Shown: one piece after another, positions 1 through 9,013 of the stretch | Position numbering within the stretch: the first letter of the stretch is position 1 | Layout: each line of letters starts with the position of its first letter | Origin: M2408 sp046303515 | GTDB lineage: Bacteria; Bacteroidota; Bacteroidia; Flavobacteriales_D; Crocinitomicaceae | DNA: 64,000 nucleotides | Direction of reading: 5' to 3' | NCBI GenBank assembly: GCA_046303515.1 | Contig: JBKCGI010000158.1 | Coordinates: 1-64,000 of the forward strand | Program-made: the position numbers and the translations under genes | The notes under the pieces: generated by a model | The model's database searches: none | The model's input: the letters and a program-made list of their open reading frames with translations, nothing else | What the model was told of the DNA's origin: nothing

Positions 1-1
1 T

Positions 2-619
2 CGCTTTTTAGTGAATTATGCAGCTCACTTTAATTTCACACCAGAAACACGGCTTTCTATCGGGATTTCTGGTGGTGTGAAACAATGGGTTTTTGATCGC
101 GATAAAATGACCACTTTTGAAACAGATCCTGTTTTGCAACAAAGTGCCTCTTTCATTCGGCCTGATGCGGCTTTAGGTGCTTGGTGGAATGGTAAAAATT
201 ATTTCTTGAGTTTTTCGATGTCAGAATTAATCCGTTCAAAATGGAATCCATTAACTGCAGATTCACGTTATCAAATTCACAGTTATTTTGGCGCTGGAAC
301 ACGTTTTACCTTAAACGAAAAATTTACACTTTTACCTTATATATTGTTGCGTTTCCCTCCAAAAGGTCCAATTTCGATGGATGTGAATGCAATTCTTTCC
401 TACAAAAACAAAATAGATATCGGTTTAGGATTGCGCAATACAGATGCGGTCAACCTTTTACTGCAATATAAATTCGACGAAAAATTTTCTATCGCTTATT
501 CCATGGAGTACATTCTTTCTGATTTAGCGAATAGCACGCATTTTAGTCATGAATTTTCATTGATGTTTGGTTCTTGTAAATCTAGGAACAGCAATACAAC
601 AGTTTGCCCTTTGTTTTAA
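2..619 (+). CDS. PorP/SprF-family type IX secretion membrane protein, C-terminal part
   Basis: The reading frame is open to the left window edge, so this is the C-terminal ~205 residues of a longer gene; the GTG at base 11 is only the first start-like codon inside the window. PorP/SprF proteins are outer-membrane beta-barrels (usually ~300-330 aa) that support type IX secretion and SprB-type adhesin display. The visible part shows alternating aromatic/polar strand patterns, the family-like phrases SIGISGGVKQW and LNEKFTLLPYILLR, and the typical tail of a last strand (EFSLMFGSCKSR) followed by a short Cys-containing end (TVCPLF). Paralogues often follow large SprB-like adhesin genes; whether one lies upstream cannot be seen here. 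Confidence 0.8.
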   Translation, partial: RFLVNYAAHFNFTPETRLSIGISGGVKQWVFDRDKMTTFETDPVLQQSASFIRPDAALGAWWNGKNYFLSFSMSELIRSKWNPLTADSRYQIHSYFGAGTRFTLNEKFTLLPYILLRFPPKGPISMDVNAILSYKNKIDIGLGLRNTDAVNLLLQYKFDEKFSIAYSMEYILSDLANSTHFSHEFSLMFGSCKSRNSNTTVCPLF

Positions 620-680
620 AAGTTTTGCAAGCCTCTATCTAATTTTGAAATAAAAGATAAGGCTTTCACCAACTTTTTAC

Positions 681-688
681 TATCTTTG
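681..688 (+). promoter_or_regulatory. Bacteroidota -7 element TATCTTTG for the FkbM gene
   Basis: TATCTTTG followed by CA matches TAnnTTTG, with the GTG start 17 nt after the element. No convincing -33 TTTG was found at the expected distance. Confidence 0.55.
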
Positions 689-704
689 CACGTTTTAAAA
701 ATAC

Positions 705-1436
705 GTGAAGAATAAAGCAAAATACATCTTACAAAAAACAATGGGTTTCTCGTCCTATTTGTTTGTATTTGCGATTTTTAAAATCAAAACCTTACGTTCA
801 GATAAAAAAGAAAAGGATTTTTTTCACTTTTTGAATTTAATTCCAAAGTCACAAGAGGGTATTATTTTAGACATTGGTGCCAATTTGGGTATTATGACGT
901 ATCATTTGTCAAAAAGCTTTCCAGAGACGACAATTCATGCTTTTGAGCCTATTCCACACAACGTCAATATTCTCAAAAAGATTATCACAAAATACCATTT
1001 GTTGAATGTCAAATTGCATGATTTTGCCTTGGGTTTGACACAAGAGAAAATCAAGATGGTTTTGCCTACACAAAATAAGGTGATGTTTCAAGGTTTAAGT
1101 CATGTGAAACACGACAGCATTACCGAAATGAACGAAGGGATTGAGTTTGAGGTTGACATGAATTTCCTAGACAATTTGTATCCAAATGAAACCATCAAGG
1201 CAATAAAAATTGATGTCGAAAATTTCGAATACTTCGTATTAAAAGGTGGAGAAAATTTAATTCAACAAAACAAACCTATTATTTATGCTGAATTGTGGGA
1301 AAATGAAAATCGTGTAAACTGCTTTTCATTTCTTTCAGAATTGGGTTATCAAACCTACATCAGCTTAAATTACGATTTGGTGCTTTTTAATCCAGCACAA
1401 CACAAAAAACAAAATTTCATATTTATTGCTAACTGA
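705..1436 (+). CDS. FkbM family SAM-dependent methyltransferase
   Basis: A 243-residue protein with the Rossmann SAM-binding motif IILDIGANLGIMT (about residues 50-62), the acidic end of strand 2 (HAFEPIPHNVNILKK) and the FkbM motif AIKIDVENFEYFVLKGGENLI (about 165-185). FkbM enzymes O-methylate small molecules or sugars; the substrate here is unknown. The start is GTG at 705, 17 nt after a TATCTTTG promoter element; no in-frame ATG occurs before the core domain. It lies alone between the PorP/SprF gene and prfB. In Bacteroidota such genes often modify surface polysaccharides, which is only an inference for this one. Confidence 0.85.
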   Translation: MKNKAKYILQKTMGFSSYLFVFAIFKIKTLRSDKKEKDFFHFLNLIPKSQEGIILDIGANLGIMTYHLSKSFPETTIHAFEPIPHNVNILKKIITKYHLLNVKLHDFALGLTQEKIKMVLPTQNKVMFQGLSHVKHDSITEMNEGIEFEVDMNFLDNLYPNETIKAIKIDVENFEYFVLKGGENLIQQNKPIIYAELWENENRVNCFSFLSELGYQTYISLNYDLVLFNPAQHKKQNFIFIAN

Positions 1437-1471
1437 CTTTTCTCAGAAAAGCATTCATTCCCTGTATCATT

Positions 1472-2557
1472 ATGGTAAATCTAGAACAGATAAAAGAAGT
1501 TAATAAACGTATAGAAGCAATTTCAGTTTACTTGAAAATTCCACAAAAACGCGTTGAATTGCAAGAAGGTGAATTGAAAACACAAGATCCAGGTTTTTGG
1601 GACGATCCAAAAAAAGCTGAAGCACAGATGAAAACGATTCGTGGAATCAAATTTTGGATTGAAACTTACGATAAAATCAAAAATGCTTCTGAAGATATTG
1701 AAGTATTGTTGGATTTCGTGAAGGAAGGAATGTCCGACGAATCCGAACTAGACGAAGCTTTTCAAAATCTACTCAACGAAGTAGAAGCTTTAGAGTTGAA
1801 AAATATGCTTTCAGGCGAAGAAGACCAATTGAGTGCTGTATTACAAATTACTTCAGGCGCCGGTGGAACAGAAAGCTGCGATTGGGCTTCCATGTTGATG
1901 CGTATGTACATGATGTGGGGACAAAAAAACGGCTACAAACTAAAGGAGTTGAATTACCAGGAAGGTGATGTTGCAGGAATCAAAACGGTGACAATCGAGT
2001 TTGAAGGTGATTTTGCATTTGGCTATTTGAAAGGTGAAAATGGCGTTCATCGTTTGGTGCGTATTTCTCCTTTTGACTCGAATGCCAAACGTCATACTTC
2101 TTTCGTGTCGGTTTACGTTTATCCTTTAGTGGATGACACCATTGAAATCAATATTAATCCTGCAGACATCAGTTTTGAAACTTTCCGTTCGGGTGGTGCA
2201 GGTGGACAAAACGTAAATAAAGTTGAAACGGCTGTGCGTTTGCGTCACGCGCCATCTGGCATCATTATTGAAAACTCAGAATCACGTTCTCAATTAGGAA
2301 ACAAAGAAAAAGCAATTCAATTACTGAAATCTCAATTGTATGAATTGGAATTGCGTGCTCGTATGGAAAAAAGAAACGAAATTGAAGCTGGAAAAAAGAA
2401 AATTGAGTGGGGTTCACAAATACGAAATTATGTGATGCAGCCATACAAATTGGTCAAAGACGTTAGAACAGGATATGAAACAAGTAATGTTGAAGCTGTT
2501 ATGGACGGAGAGATTACTGAATTCTTGAAAGCATATTTGATGACTTATGGAAGTTGA
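1472..2557 (+). CDS. prfB: Peptide chain release factor 2
   Basis: The 361-residue protein is a class I release factor that terminates translation at UGA and UAA. It carries the RF2 discriminator SPF (in RISPFDSNAKR, about residue 200) and the catalytic GGQ loop (SGGAGGQNVNKVET, about 245-258). The N-terminal coiled hairpin and length match RF2. Many prfB genes have a programmed +1 frameshift at CTTTGA after ~25 codons; here the frame runs straight through that region (VYLKIPQKRVEL), so no recoding is needed. A bidirectional terminator follows. Confidence 0.97.
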   Translation: MVNLEQIKEVNKRIEAISVYLKIPQKRVELQEGELKTQDPGFWDDPKKAEAQMKTIRGIKFWIETYDKIKNASEDIEVLLDFVKEGMSDESELDEAFQNLLNEVEALELKNMLSGEEDQLSAVLQITSGAGGTESCDWASMLMRMYMMWGQKNGYKLKELNYQEGDVAGIKTVTIEFEGDFAFGYLKGENGVHRLVRISPFDSNAKRHTSFVSVYVYPLVDDTIEININPADISFETFRSGGAGGQNVNKVETAVRLRHAPSGIIIENSESRSQLGNKEKAIQLLKSQLYELELRARMEKRNEIEAGKKKIEWGSQIRNYVMQPYKLVKDVRTGYETSNVEAVMDGEITEFLKAYLMTYGS

Positions 2558-2576
2558 TTCCTTAAAATAAATTCAT

Positions 2577-2616
2577 AAAAAAACCGCAGAAATTAAATTT
2601 AATCTGCGGTTTTTTA
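2577..2616. terminator. Bidirectional Rho-independent terminator between prfB and glmS
   Basis: An inverted repeat AAAACCGCAGA / TCTGCGGTTTT with a ~12-nt AT loop is flanked by A-run and T-run, so it can end transcripts from prfB (plus) and glmS (minus), which converge here. Confidence 0.9.
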
Positions 2617-2636
2617 TTTTATGCTTAATTATTTTC

Positions 2637-4481
2637 TTACTCTACAGTAACAGATTTAGCTAAATTTCTTGGCTGATCTACGTTACAACCTCTCATTACC
2701 GCAATGTGATATGAAATCAATTGCAATGGAACTGTAGCCAATAATGGAACTAAATTCTCGTCTGTATCTGGAATTTCAATCACATGGTCTGCTAATTCTT
2801 TTACTTGCTCGTCACCTTCTGTTACGATTGCAATGATTTTTCCTTTTCTTGCTTTAACTTCTTGAATGTTAGAAACAACTTTTTCATATGAATTACCTTT
2901 GGTAGCAATTACGAAAACAGGCATTTCTTCATCTATCAAGGCGATAGGTCCGTGTTTCATCTCAGCAGCCGGATAACCTTCTGCGTGGATATATGAAATT
3001 TCTTTCAATTTCAAAGCACCTTCTAAAGCAACAGGGAAAGAACTTCCACGACCTAAATACAAGGCATTTTGACAGTCTTTATACACTTCAGAAATTTCTC
3101 TGATTTTTGCATCACTTTCTAAAATTTTCTTAACTTTTTCTGGAATAGCTTCCAAATCAGATAAAATTGTATGGAATCTAGATTCGCTAATTGTTCCTTT
3201 TTTGTGAGCCAAACGTAAAGCCATCAAAGTTAAAATCGTAACTTGTGCTGTAAATGCTTTTGTTGAAGCTACACCAATTTCTGGACCTGCATGTGTGTAG
3301 GAACCAGCATCAGTAACTCTTGAAATAGAAGAACCAACAACATTACAAATACCTAAAATAGTTGCACCTTTCTGTTTGGCTAATTCTAATGCAGCTAAAG
3401 TATCAGCAGTTTCTCCTGATTGCGACACCGCAATAACAATATCATTTTCGTTGATGATTGGATTTCTATAACGGAATTCACTCGCATACTCAACTTCAAC
3501 ATTGATACGAGCTAAATCTTCAATCAAATATTCTCCCACCTGACAAGCATGCCAAGAGGTTCCACAAGCAACCATTACGATTCTATTCGCATTGATCAAT
3601 TTTTGCTCATATTCCTTGATTCCACCTAGAGAAACCCATCCTTCTTCAGCATTCAAACGCCCTCTAAAGCAGTCGTGAATTGAACGCGGTTGTTCAAAAA
3701 TTTCTTTCAACATGAAGTGTTCGAAACCACCCTTTTCAAGTGCTTCTAGCTTCATTTCTAGTTGTTGAATGTATGGTGTTTTTTCTTGATTAGATAAGTG
3801 AAGAATTCTCAATCCTTCATTTAAATCAACTACTGCGATTTCCTCGTCATTCAAATAAACAACTTGTTTCGTATATTCAACAATTGGAGTAGCATCAGAT
3901 GCTAAGAAGAACTCATTGTCTTCACCAATACCTACAACCAATGGACTACTTTTTCGAGCGGCAACCAATTGATTTGGGTTATGTTTAGATAATACAACTA
4001 TAGCATATGCGCCCGTAACCTCTAAAAGCGCATGACGAACAGCTTCGACCAAATCAATTTGCTCATTTTTCATGATATCATCAATCAAATGCACTAAAAC
4101 CTCGGTATCTGTTTCACTTCTAAATTCATAACCACGAGAAATTAACTCTCTTTTTAAGATATCGTAATTTTCAATAATTCCATTATGGATTATCGCTAAA
4201 TCACCATTTCCACTATAATGTGGGTGAGAATTAACATCGTTCGGTAAACCGTGAGTTGCCCAACGTGTATGACCAATTCCCAAATGACCTTTAATATTTT
4301 TGTCAGCTGCAAACTCTTCCAAATTTGCAACTTTACCTTGCTTTTTGTAAATATTCAAAGATCCGTTATCTAATAATGCAATTCCTGCACTATCGTAACC
4401 TCGATATTCTAATCTTTTTAATCCTTTAACGATAATTGGATAGGCTTCTTTTTTACCTATATATGCTACAATTCCACACAT
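2637..4481 (-). CDS. glmS: Glutamine-fructose-6-phosphate aminotransferase (isomerizing)
   Basis: At 614 residues this is a full-length GlmS, which makes glucosamine-6-phosphate from fructose-6-phosphate and glutamine for peptidoglycan and LPS precursors. The N-terminal class II glutaminase begins MCGIVAYIG with Cys2 as nucleophile; RWATHG and GNGDLAIIHNG follow. Two SIS domains contain ACGTSWHACQVGEYL and AVSQSGETADTLAAL, and the protein ends with the conserved LAKSVTVE. It is the last gene of a minus-strand operon, 18 nt after the DUF4270 gene, and ends at a shared terminator. No glmS ribozyme is expected or seen, since the short upstream gap is not a leader. Confidence 0.97.
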   Translation of the reverse strand: MCGIVAYIGKKEAYPIIVKGLKRLEYRGYDSAGIALLDNGSLNIYKKQGKVANLEEFAADKNIKGHLGIGHTRWATHGLPNDVNSHPHYSGNGDLAIIHNGIIENYDILKRELISRGYEFRSETDTEVLVHLIDDIMKNEQIDLVEAVRHALLEVTGAYAIVVLSKHNPNQLVAARKSSPLVVGIGEDNEFFLASDATPIVEYTKQVVYLNDEEIAVVDLNEGLRILHLSNQEKTPYIQQLEMKLEALEKGGFEHFMLKEIFEQPRSIHDCFRGRLNAEEGWVSLGGIKEYEQKLINANRIVMVACGTSWHACQVGEYLIEDLARINVEVEYASEFRYRNPIINENDIVIAVSQSGETADTLAALELAKQKGATILGICNVVGSSISRVTDAGSYTHAGPEIGVASTKAFTAQVTILTLMALRLAHKKGTISESRFHTILSDLEAIPEKVKKILESDAKIREISEVYKDCQNALYLGRGSSFPVALEGALKLKEISYIHAEGYPAAEMKHGPIALIDEEMPVFVIATKGNSYEKVVSNIQEVKARKGKIIAIVTEGDEQVKELADHVIEIPDTDENLVPLLATVPLQLISYHIAVMRGCNVDQPRNLAKSVTVE

Positions 4482-4499
4482 AAGATTTATACTTTTTAA

Positions 4500-5780
4500 T
4501 TAATAAGTTGTGTAAACAATTTTTAGTTTTGGTTGCTTTTTGTTTGAGGAGTTTGAACCATTAAAAACAATCCTTTCAGCTGAAGTTATCATTCTTGATG
4601 GACTCAAATAAATACCTCTATTTTCAATATCTCCATTAACAATTCTTTGAATATAATCTCTTACATCAATAACAAAATTTTTGTTGAAATTATCGTAATC
4701 AGATGTTACACCTAAATCGTACAAATCATCATCAGTTGCACTAATTTTTGTTGCAACAGATATTGTAGCACTTGGATGAAATACATCATAGTTATAGAAA
4801 GAAACAGGTAAATCTAACTTTGCATATTGAATAATTGCATTTTTTGGTATTTTATCAATGGTTGTAAAAACTACGTGAGCACGAGACTTATTAGCTTGAA
4901 CATAAAATTCGTTTTGTCCAAATGCCGAGTTATCAATTACATTTTGCACAGAAGTAGAATTATTTATCGTAATGTGATTAAAATCTGCACATTCGTCATT
5001 AATCAACAAATCAAATTCCTTTTGCACACCATCTTGTGTATAATACAAGGTTAATTTTGATAGTGGATCATTAAGGTTAAAATAAAAGATTCCTCCCTTT
5101 CCACTTACCTGATTAACATTATTTACCTTGATATTTAATCCTTTAAAATAAGCTAAGAAATTTTCGTTTGACTCAAACTTACTTGGATTTAGCGCAGTTT
5201 CTTCAATCATTGCCCTTGCAAAAGCAGTATCTAGATGCAAACGCAATTGTGGATCCACAGTGGTCCCATCAATAATAGTTGCTTTCGCAGGATCTGGTGT
5301 AATTAAGCCTTTACCTGCTTGCACCAAATTTCCACCCTTAGTAGCTTTACTTTGGAATGAATAATAAGTTGAATCTAAATAAATATCATCCGAAATTTCA
5401 TAAACTTCAAATGTTTGTGGATCTAGATTCCCATAATAGCCTTTATATTCTAATCCCAAAACGAATGAATCTATTTTGATGGCAGAACCGCTGAAATCTG
5501 GACTTAAACCAGCCAATTGAAATTGAGTATAAATTTCAGATTCAAAACTTCCAGTAATTGGATCATTATATGAACCTAATAAGGCTGTAGATAAATTGTC
5601 AGATATAAGAGAATCTTCTACATACATTGAAGTTTCTAAACTAAAAGTATCTATTGCCTGAGATGCTAAAAAAGCATCACTTTCAAGTCCATCCTTACCT
5701 AAAGTTGTATCTTCCTTTTTACAAGATAAAAAAGTCGCCGATAAGCAAATAAATAAGCTAAATATTTTTATGTTTTTCAA
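4500..5780 (-). CDS. DUF4270 family lipoprotein
   Basis: This 426-residue protein has a lipoprotein signal with lipobox FLSC (Cys20) followed by KKED, a pattern like the Bacteroidota lipoprotein export signal, so surface exposure is possible. The phrases LLGSYNDPITGSFESEIYTQFQL, DSFVLGL and the late QPKLKIVYT tail are typical of DUF4270, a Bacteroidota family of unknown function. It lies between the glycogen-synthase-like gene (18 nt upstream) and glmS (18 nt downstream), an arrangement recalled from other Flavobacteriia. The link to amino-sugar or glycogen metabolism is only contextual. Confidence 0.85.
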   Translation of the reverse strand: MKNIKIFSLFICLSATFLSCKKEDTTLGKDGLESDAFLASQAIDTFSLETSMYVEDSLISDNLSTALLGSYNDPITGSFESEIYTQFQLAGLSPDFSGSAIKIDSFVLGLEYKGYYGNLDPQTFEVYEISDDIYLDSTYYSFQSKATKGGNLVQAGKGLITPDPAKATIIDGTTVDPQLRLHLDTAFARAMIEETALNPSKFESNENFLAYFKGLNIKVNNVNQVSGKGGIFYFNLNDPLSKLTLYYTQDGVQKEFDLLINDECADFNHITINNSTSVQNVIDNSAFGQNEFYVQANKSRAHVVFTTIDKIPKNAIIQYAKLDLPVSFYNYDVFHPSATISVATKISATDDDLYDLGVTSDYDNFNKNFVIDVRDYIQRIVNGDIENRGIYLSPSRMITSAERIVFNGSNSSNKKQPKLKIVYTTY

Positions 5781-5798
5781 AGAAAAAAGTTTTAAAAA

Positions 5799-6620
5799 TT
5801 ATGCCAATACTTCCTCTTCGATAACCTTATCAAAAAATTCAGACATCACTTTTGTTTGATATTCTTCCGCAACATATGGTTGCTTCAAACAAGATGCGCT
5901 ATCAAAAACCTCCATCATTTCCGGACTAATATTTTCACTTCCCATCGCAATACCATCAGAATATTTAATTACCGTTTTCATTACGTTTAAATAGGAAGAA
6001 TCTGCTAATTCCGTTTGAATTTTTTTATCGAAGCCCTCAAATTTAAGTTTTTCAGCAAAACGTTGGTCCCAATTATTGTTAATTTCCTCATCATATAAGC
6101 TTATAACAATTTTCGAATCGGAAAAATGTGGGTCTTTATGATACATTTTTTTGATGTATAAAGGCATCAAGGAAGCCATCCAACCATGACAATAAACGAT
6201 GTCAGGTTTCCATCCTAATTTTTTTACTGTTTCCAATACTCCTCTACAGAAAAACATGGAACGTTCATCATTATCTGAATAATATTTTCCCTCATCATCA
6301 ACTAGGGTATTTTTTCTATCGTAGAATTCTTCATTGTCGATAAAATACACTTGTAAACGTGCTGCAGGTATAGAAGCAACTTTTATTAACAATGGATGAT
6401 CTTTATCATCAATAATGATATTCATTCCCGACAAACGAATAACTTCGTGTAATTGATGTCTTCTTTCATTGATACAACCAAACTTAGGAGTGAAAACACG
6501 TATATCTTTTCCTGCTTCTTGAATACTTTGTGGTAATCGTCTTGTCAAGTTTGATATATCAGATTTTTGAACAAAAGGAGCGATTTCCTGCGAAACAAAA
6601 AGAATCTTTTTCTTATCCAT
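5799..6620 (-). CDS. Glycogen/starch synthase-like N-terminal (GT5) domain protein
   Basis: The 273-residue protein aligns by eye with only the N-terminal GT5 domain of glycogen synthases: ILFVSQEIAPFVQKSD at the start, IRVFTPKFG, YFIDNEEFYDR, FFCRGVLETVKKLGWKPDIVYCHGWMASLMPLYIK. Typical synthases (~480 aa) have a C-terminal GT1-like half, which is absent. The ADP-glucose-binding KxGGL is replaced by KSDISNL. It is therefore probably not an active ADP-glucose transferase; a sensory, scaffold or divergent role is possible. It is the first gene of the operon with DUF4270 and glmS and is divergent from panC. Confidence 0.8.
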   Translation of the reverse strand: MDKKKILFVSQEIAPFVQKSDISNLTRRLPQSIQEAGKDIRVFTPKFGCINERRHQLHEVIRLSGMNIIIDDKDHPLLIKVASIPAARLQVYFIDNEEFYDRKNTLVDDEGKYYSDNDERSMFFCRGVLETVKKLGWKPDIVYCHGWMASLMPLYIKKMYHKDPHFSDSKIVISLYDEEINNNWDQRFAEKLKFEGFDKKIQTELADSSYLNVMKTVIKYSDGIAMGSENISPEMMEVFDSASCLKQPYVAEEYQTKVMSEFFDKVIEEEVLA

Positions 6621-6647
6621 AGAAGTTATGATTGTTTTAATAAGTCA

Positions 6648-6680
6648 CAAAATTAAAAAAAAATAACGAGTTTTCCAAAA
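6648..6680 (-). promoter_or_regulatory. Promoter for the glycogen-synthase-like/DUF4270/glmS operon
   Basis: On the minus strand TAATTTTG (6655 to 6648) lies 20 nt after a TTTTG -33 element (6680 to 6676). The ATG at 6620 is ~25 nt downstream. This is one of the best two-part promoters in the window. Confidence 0.7.
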
Positions 6681-6726
6681 AAGAATTTAGATTTGTCACC
6701 TTTATTAATCGAAGAAAGGCTATATT

Positions 6727-7569
6727 TTGAAGATATTTACAAAAAGTGCTGAATTATCGGCTCACATTTCCACCTTAAAATCAGACGCTAAAAAAATTGG
6801 CTTTGTTCCAACCATGGGTGCGCTTCATGCCGGACATGTTTCCCTGGTTGAACGATCCAAAATGGAATGCGATTTTACAATTGTTAGCATCTTCGTAAAC
6901 CCAACACAGTTCAACAATCCTGCTGATTTTGAAAAATATCCTATCAGAACAGAAGACGACTTAACATTGTTAACAGATCTGCATGTTGATTTTGTATTTT
7001 TACCCAATAAAGAAGAAATTTATACGGAAAATTTCAAAATTCCTAATTTCAGTATTGGAGAATTAAATAACATTATGGAAGGGAAATTTCGTCCCGGTCA
7101 TTTTGAAGGTGTAATGCAAGTTGTTTACCGTTTTTTTGAAATTATTCAACCAACTAAAGCATATTTTGGATTAAAAGATTTTCAGCAAGTTGCTGTGATT
7201 CAAAAAATGACACAGGTTTTAAATTTAGAAGTTGAAATTATTCCATGCGTAACCGTTAGAGAACAAGATGGCTTAGCATTAAGCAGCAGGAATTTAAGAT
7301 TAAGTGAAGGTCAAAGATTTGAAGCACTATTTATTTACCAATCCCTAATTCTTGCGGAAAATTTATCACAGAAACTTACTCCAAAAGAGGTAAAAAATCA
7401 GATCGAACAATTGTATTTGGAAAGCACCTTAAAGTTGGAATATGTTGAAATAATTGATTCTAAAACATTTGAAATATTGAACGAAAAGTGGTCGGAAGAA
7501 TCAATTGTTTGCATCGTTGCATACGTTGGAGAAATAAGACTAATTGACAACTTAGCCATTCACTTCTAA
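6727..7569 (+). CDS. panC: Pantothenate synthetase (pantoate-beta-alanine ligase)
   Basis: The 280-residue enzyme joins pantoate and beta-alanine with ATP in vitamin B5 synthesis. The ATP-binding HIGH-like motif is PTMGALHAGHVSL (His34, His37), with FVNPTQFN, the pantoate-site GKFRPGHFEGV, FGLKDFQQ and the KMSKS-like LALSSRN. The start is TTG at 6727 (no ATG occurs before Met30, inside the active site), preceded by a GAAAGG ribosome-binding sequence. panD follows 65 nt downstream with its own promoter. Confidence 0.96.
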   Translation: MKIFTKSAELSAHISTLKSDAKKIGFVPTMGALHAGHVSLVERSKMECDFTIVSIFVNPTQFNNPADFEKYPIRTEDDLTLLTDLHVDFVFLPNKEEIYTENFKIPNFSIGELNNIMEGKFRPGHFEGVMQVVYRFFEIIQPTKAYFGLKDFQQVAVIQKMTQVLNLEVEIIPCVTVREQDGLALSSRNLRLSEGQRFEALFIYQSLILAENLSQKLTPKEVKNQIEQLYLESTLKLEYVEIIDSKTFEILNEKWSEESIVCIVAYVGEIRLIDNLAIHF

Positions 7570-7610
7570 AGAAAAAACGAAATATTTCTTTTTCTTCAAC
7601 AAAAAATAAC

Positions 7611-7618
7611 TAATTTTG
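7611..7618 (+). promoter_or_regulatory. -7 element TAATTTTG for panD
   Basis: TAATTTTG followed by CC matches TAnnTTTG, 16 nt before the panD ATG. No clear -33 element was found. Confidence 0.5.
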
Positions 7619-7634
7619 CCACAATTTTTTAGTT

Positions 7635-7985
7635 ATGTTGATTCAAGTATTAAAATCCAAAATTCATCGTGTAAAGGTTACCCAAGCTGATTTAAACTAT
7701 ATTGGCAGTATTACTATTGATGAAACATTGATGGACGAGGCGAATTTAATCGAAGGTGAGCGCGTTCAAATTGTCAACATAAACAATGGGGAACGTTTTG
7801 AAACGTATGTGATTAAAGGAGAGAAAAAATCTGGAATGATTTGTTTGAACGGTCCAGCAGCAAGAAGAGTAGCTGTCAATGACATTATCATTATCATTGG
7901 ATATGCCTTTATGGAATTTGAAGAGGCAAAAAACTTCAAACCTTCTCTTGTTTTTCCAAACGAAGAAACTAATTTATTAGATTAA
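7635..7985 (+). CDS. panD: Aspartate 1-decarboxylase proenzyme
   Basis: The 116-residue pyruvoyl enzyme makes beta-alanine from aspartate, the second substrate of PanC. The self-cleavage site Gly24-Ser25 lies in LNYIGSITID, with the conserved Lys9, NGERFETYVI and LNGPAARR segments. Length and sequence are typical. Placed between panC and a membrane protein gene, it gives the window both beta-alanine formation and pantothenate assembly. Confidence 0.97.
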   Translation: MLIQVLKSKIHRVKVTQADLNYIGSITIDETLMDEANLIEGERVQIVNINNGERFETYVIKGEKKSGMICLNGPAARRVAVNDIIIIIGYAFMEFEEAKNFKPSLVFPNEETNLLD

Positions 7986-7987
7986 TT

Positions 7988-9013
7988 TTGAAAAAATTAA
8001 TCGGAAATAGCTTAAAAATAATTCTTCCTTTTGCATTTGGTTTTTTCTTGATATGGTATTTTTTCCATTCCATGTCAGAAGAATCTCTCAACTATTTTTA
8101 TAAAGCAATTGAAAAAGCTAATTATTTCTGGATAATTCTAGCTCTCCTTTTGAGTTTTATCGCCTATTTATCTCGCGCATACCGATGGAAGTATACCCTT
8201 GAAACTTTGGGTCACCAACCAAGCTTTTGGAATAGATATCATGCTATGATGATTGGATATTTAGTCAACATGACAATTCCACGAGCAGGAGAAGCCTCAA
8301 GGGCAGCTATGCTTTATCGCTCTGATAAAATCCCCTTTGCTCAAGCTTTTGGGACCATAATTGCAGAGAGAGCTGTAGATTTTTTCATGCTTATAATTGT
8401 TTCTTTAATAACAATGTTTGTGGCTTATGACGATTTTTTCGAAATTTTCAAGCAAATAAATACTAAATTTTCTGGAAACACCACTGAGAATGCACGAAAT
8501 GTAAAATTTTGGATTTTAACAATTCTTATTTTAGCATTTGGTTTATTTGTTTTCGCCTTAATGGTTTTGCCAAAACTAAGAAACAAAATATCTACTTTTA
8601 TTCTTAATGTCTTTAAAGGAGCTTTTTCAATTTTTAAATGTAAAAACCCATTCTTATTTTTATCTCACACTATCTTTATTTGGGTTTTATACATTGTTTA
8701 TTTCGGAATTGCTTTTTTGAGTATGGAGGAAACCTCGCATTTCCCTTTAGAAGGTATTTTAATGGGTTTTATTGCAGGTGCACTAGGCATTTCTTTCACA
8801 AATGGTGGAATTGGAACTTTTCCGCTATTGGTTGGATTAGTTGTTGTTTTTTACTTGAATGATACAAATCCTAACGCTCAAGCCATAGGAAACGCACTTG
8901 GCATGCTAATATGGATTTCCCAAACATTATTATTGATTATACTAGGATTAATTTCGTTAATTTTATTACCAAAAAACTATTCTAAAGAAACTAATATTAC
9001 GAAAAATGTCTAG
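7988..9013 (+). CDS. Lysylphosphatidylglycerol synthase TM-region/UPF0104 flippase-like membrane protein
   Basis: The 341-residue protein has about eight hydrophobic segments and the family motifs LSRAYRWKYTLETLG (about 60-75), NMTIPRAGEASRAAML (about 95-110), AERAVDFFML and FTNGGIGTFP. The family includes the membrane half of MprF and free-standing proteins called flippase-like. The lipid handled here is unknown. The start is TTG at 7988, two bases after the panD stop, and the end overlaps rfaE2 by 8 nt, so the genes are probably translated together. Confidence 0.85.
   Translation: MKKLIGNSLKIILPFAFGFFLIWYFFHSMSEESLNYFYKAIEKANYFWIILALLLSFIAYLSRAYRWKYTLETLGHQPSFWNRYHAMMIGYLVNMTIPRAGEASRAAMLYRSDKIPFAQAFGTIIAERAVDFFMLIIVSLITMFVAYDDFFEIFKQINTKFSGNTTENARNVKFWILTILILAFGLFVFALMVLPKLRNKISTFILNVFKGAFSIFKCKNPFLFLSHTIFIWVLYIVYFGIAFLSMEETSHFPLEGILMGFIAGALGISFTNGGIGTFPLLVGLVVVFYLNDTNPNAQAIGNALGMLIWISQTLLLIILGLISLILLPKNYSKETNITKNV

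Noticed and set aside
4482..4499. glmS ribozyme
   Set aside because: Only 18 nt separate glmS from the upstream gene, too short for the ribozyme.
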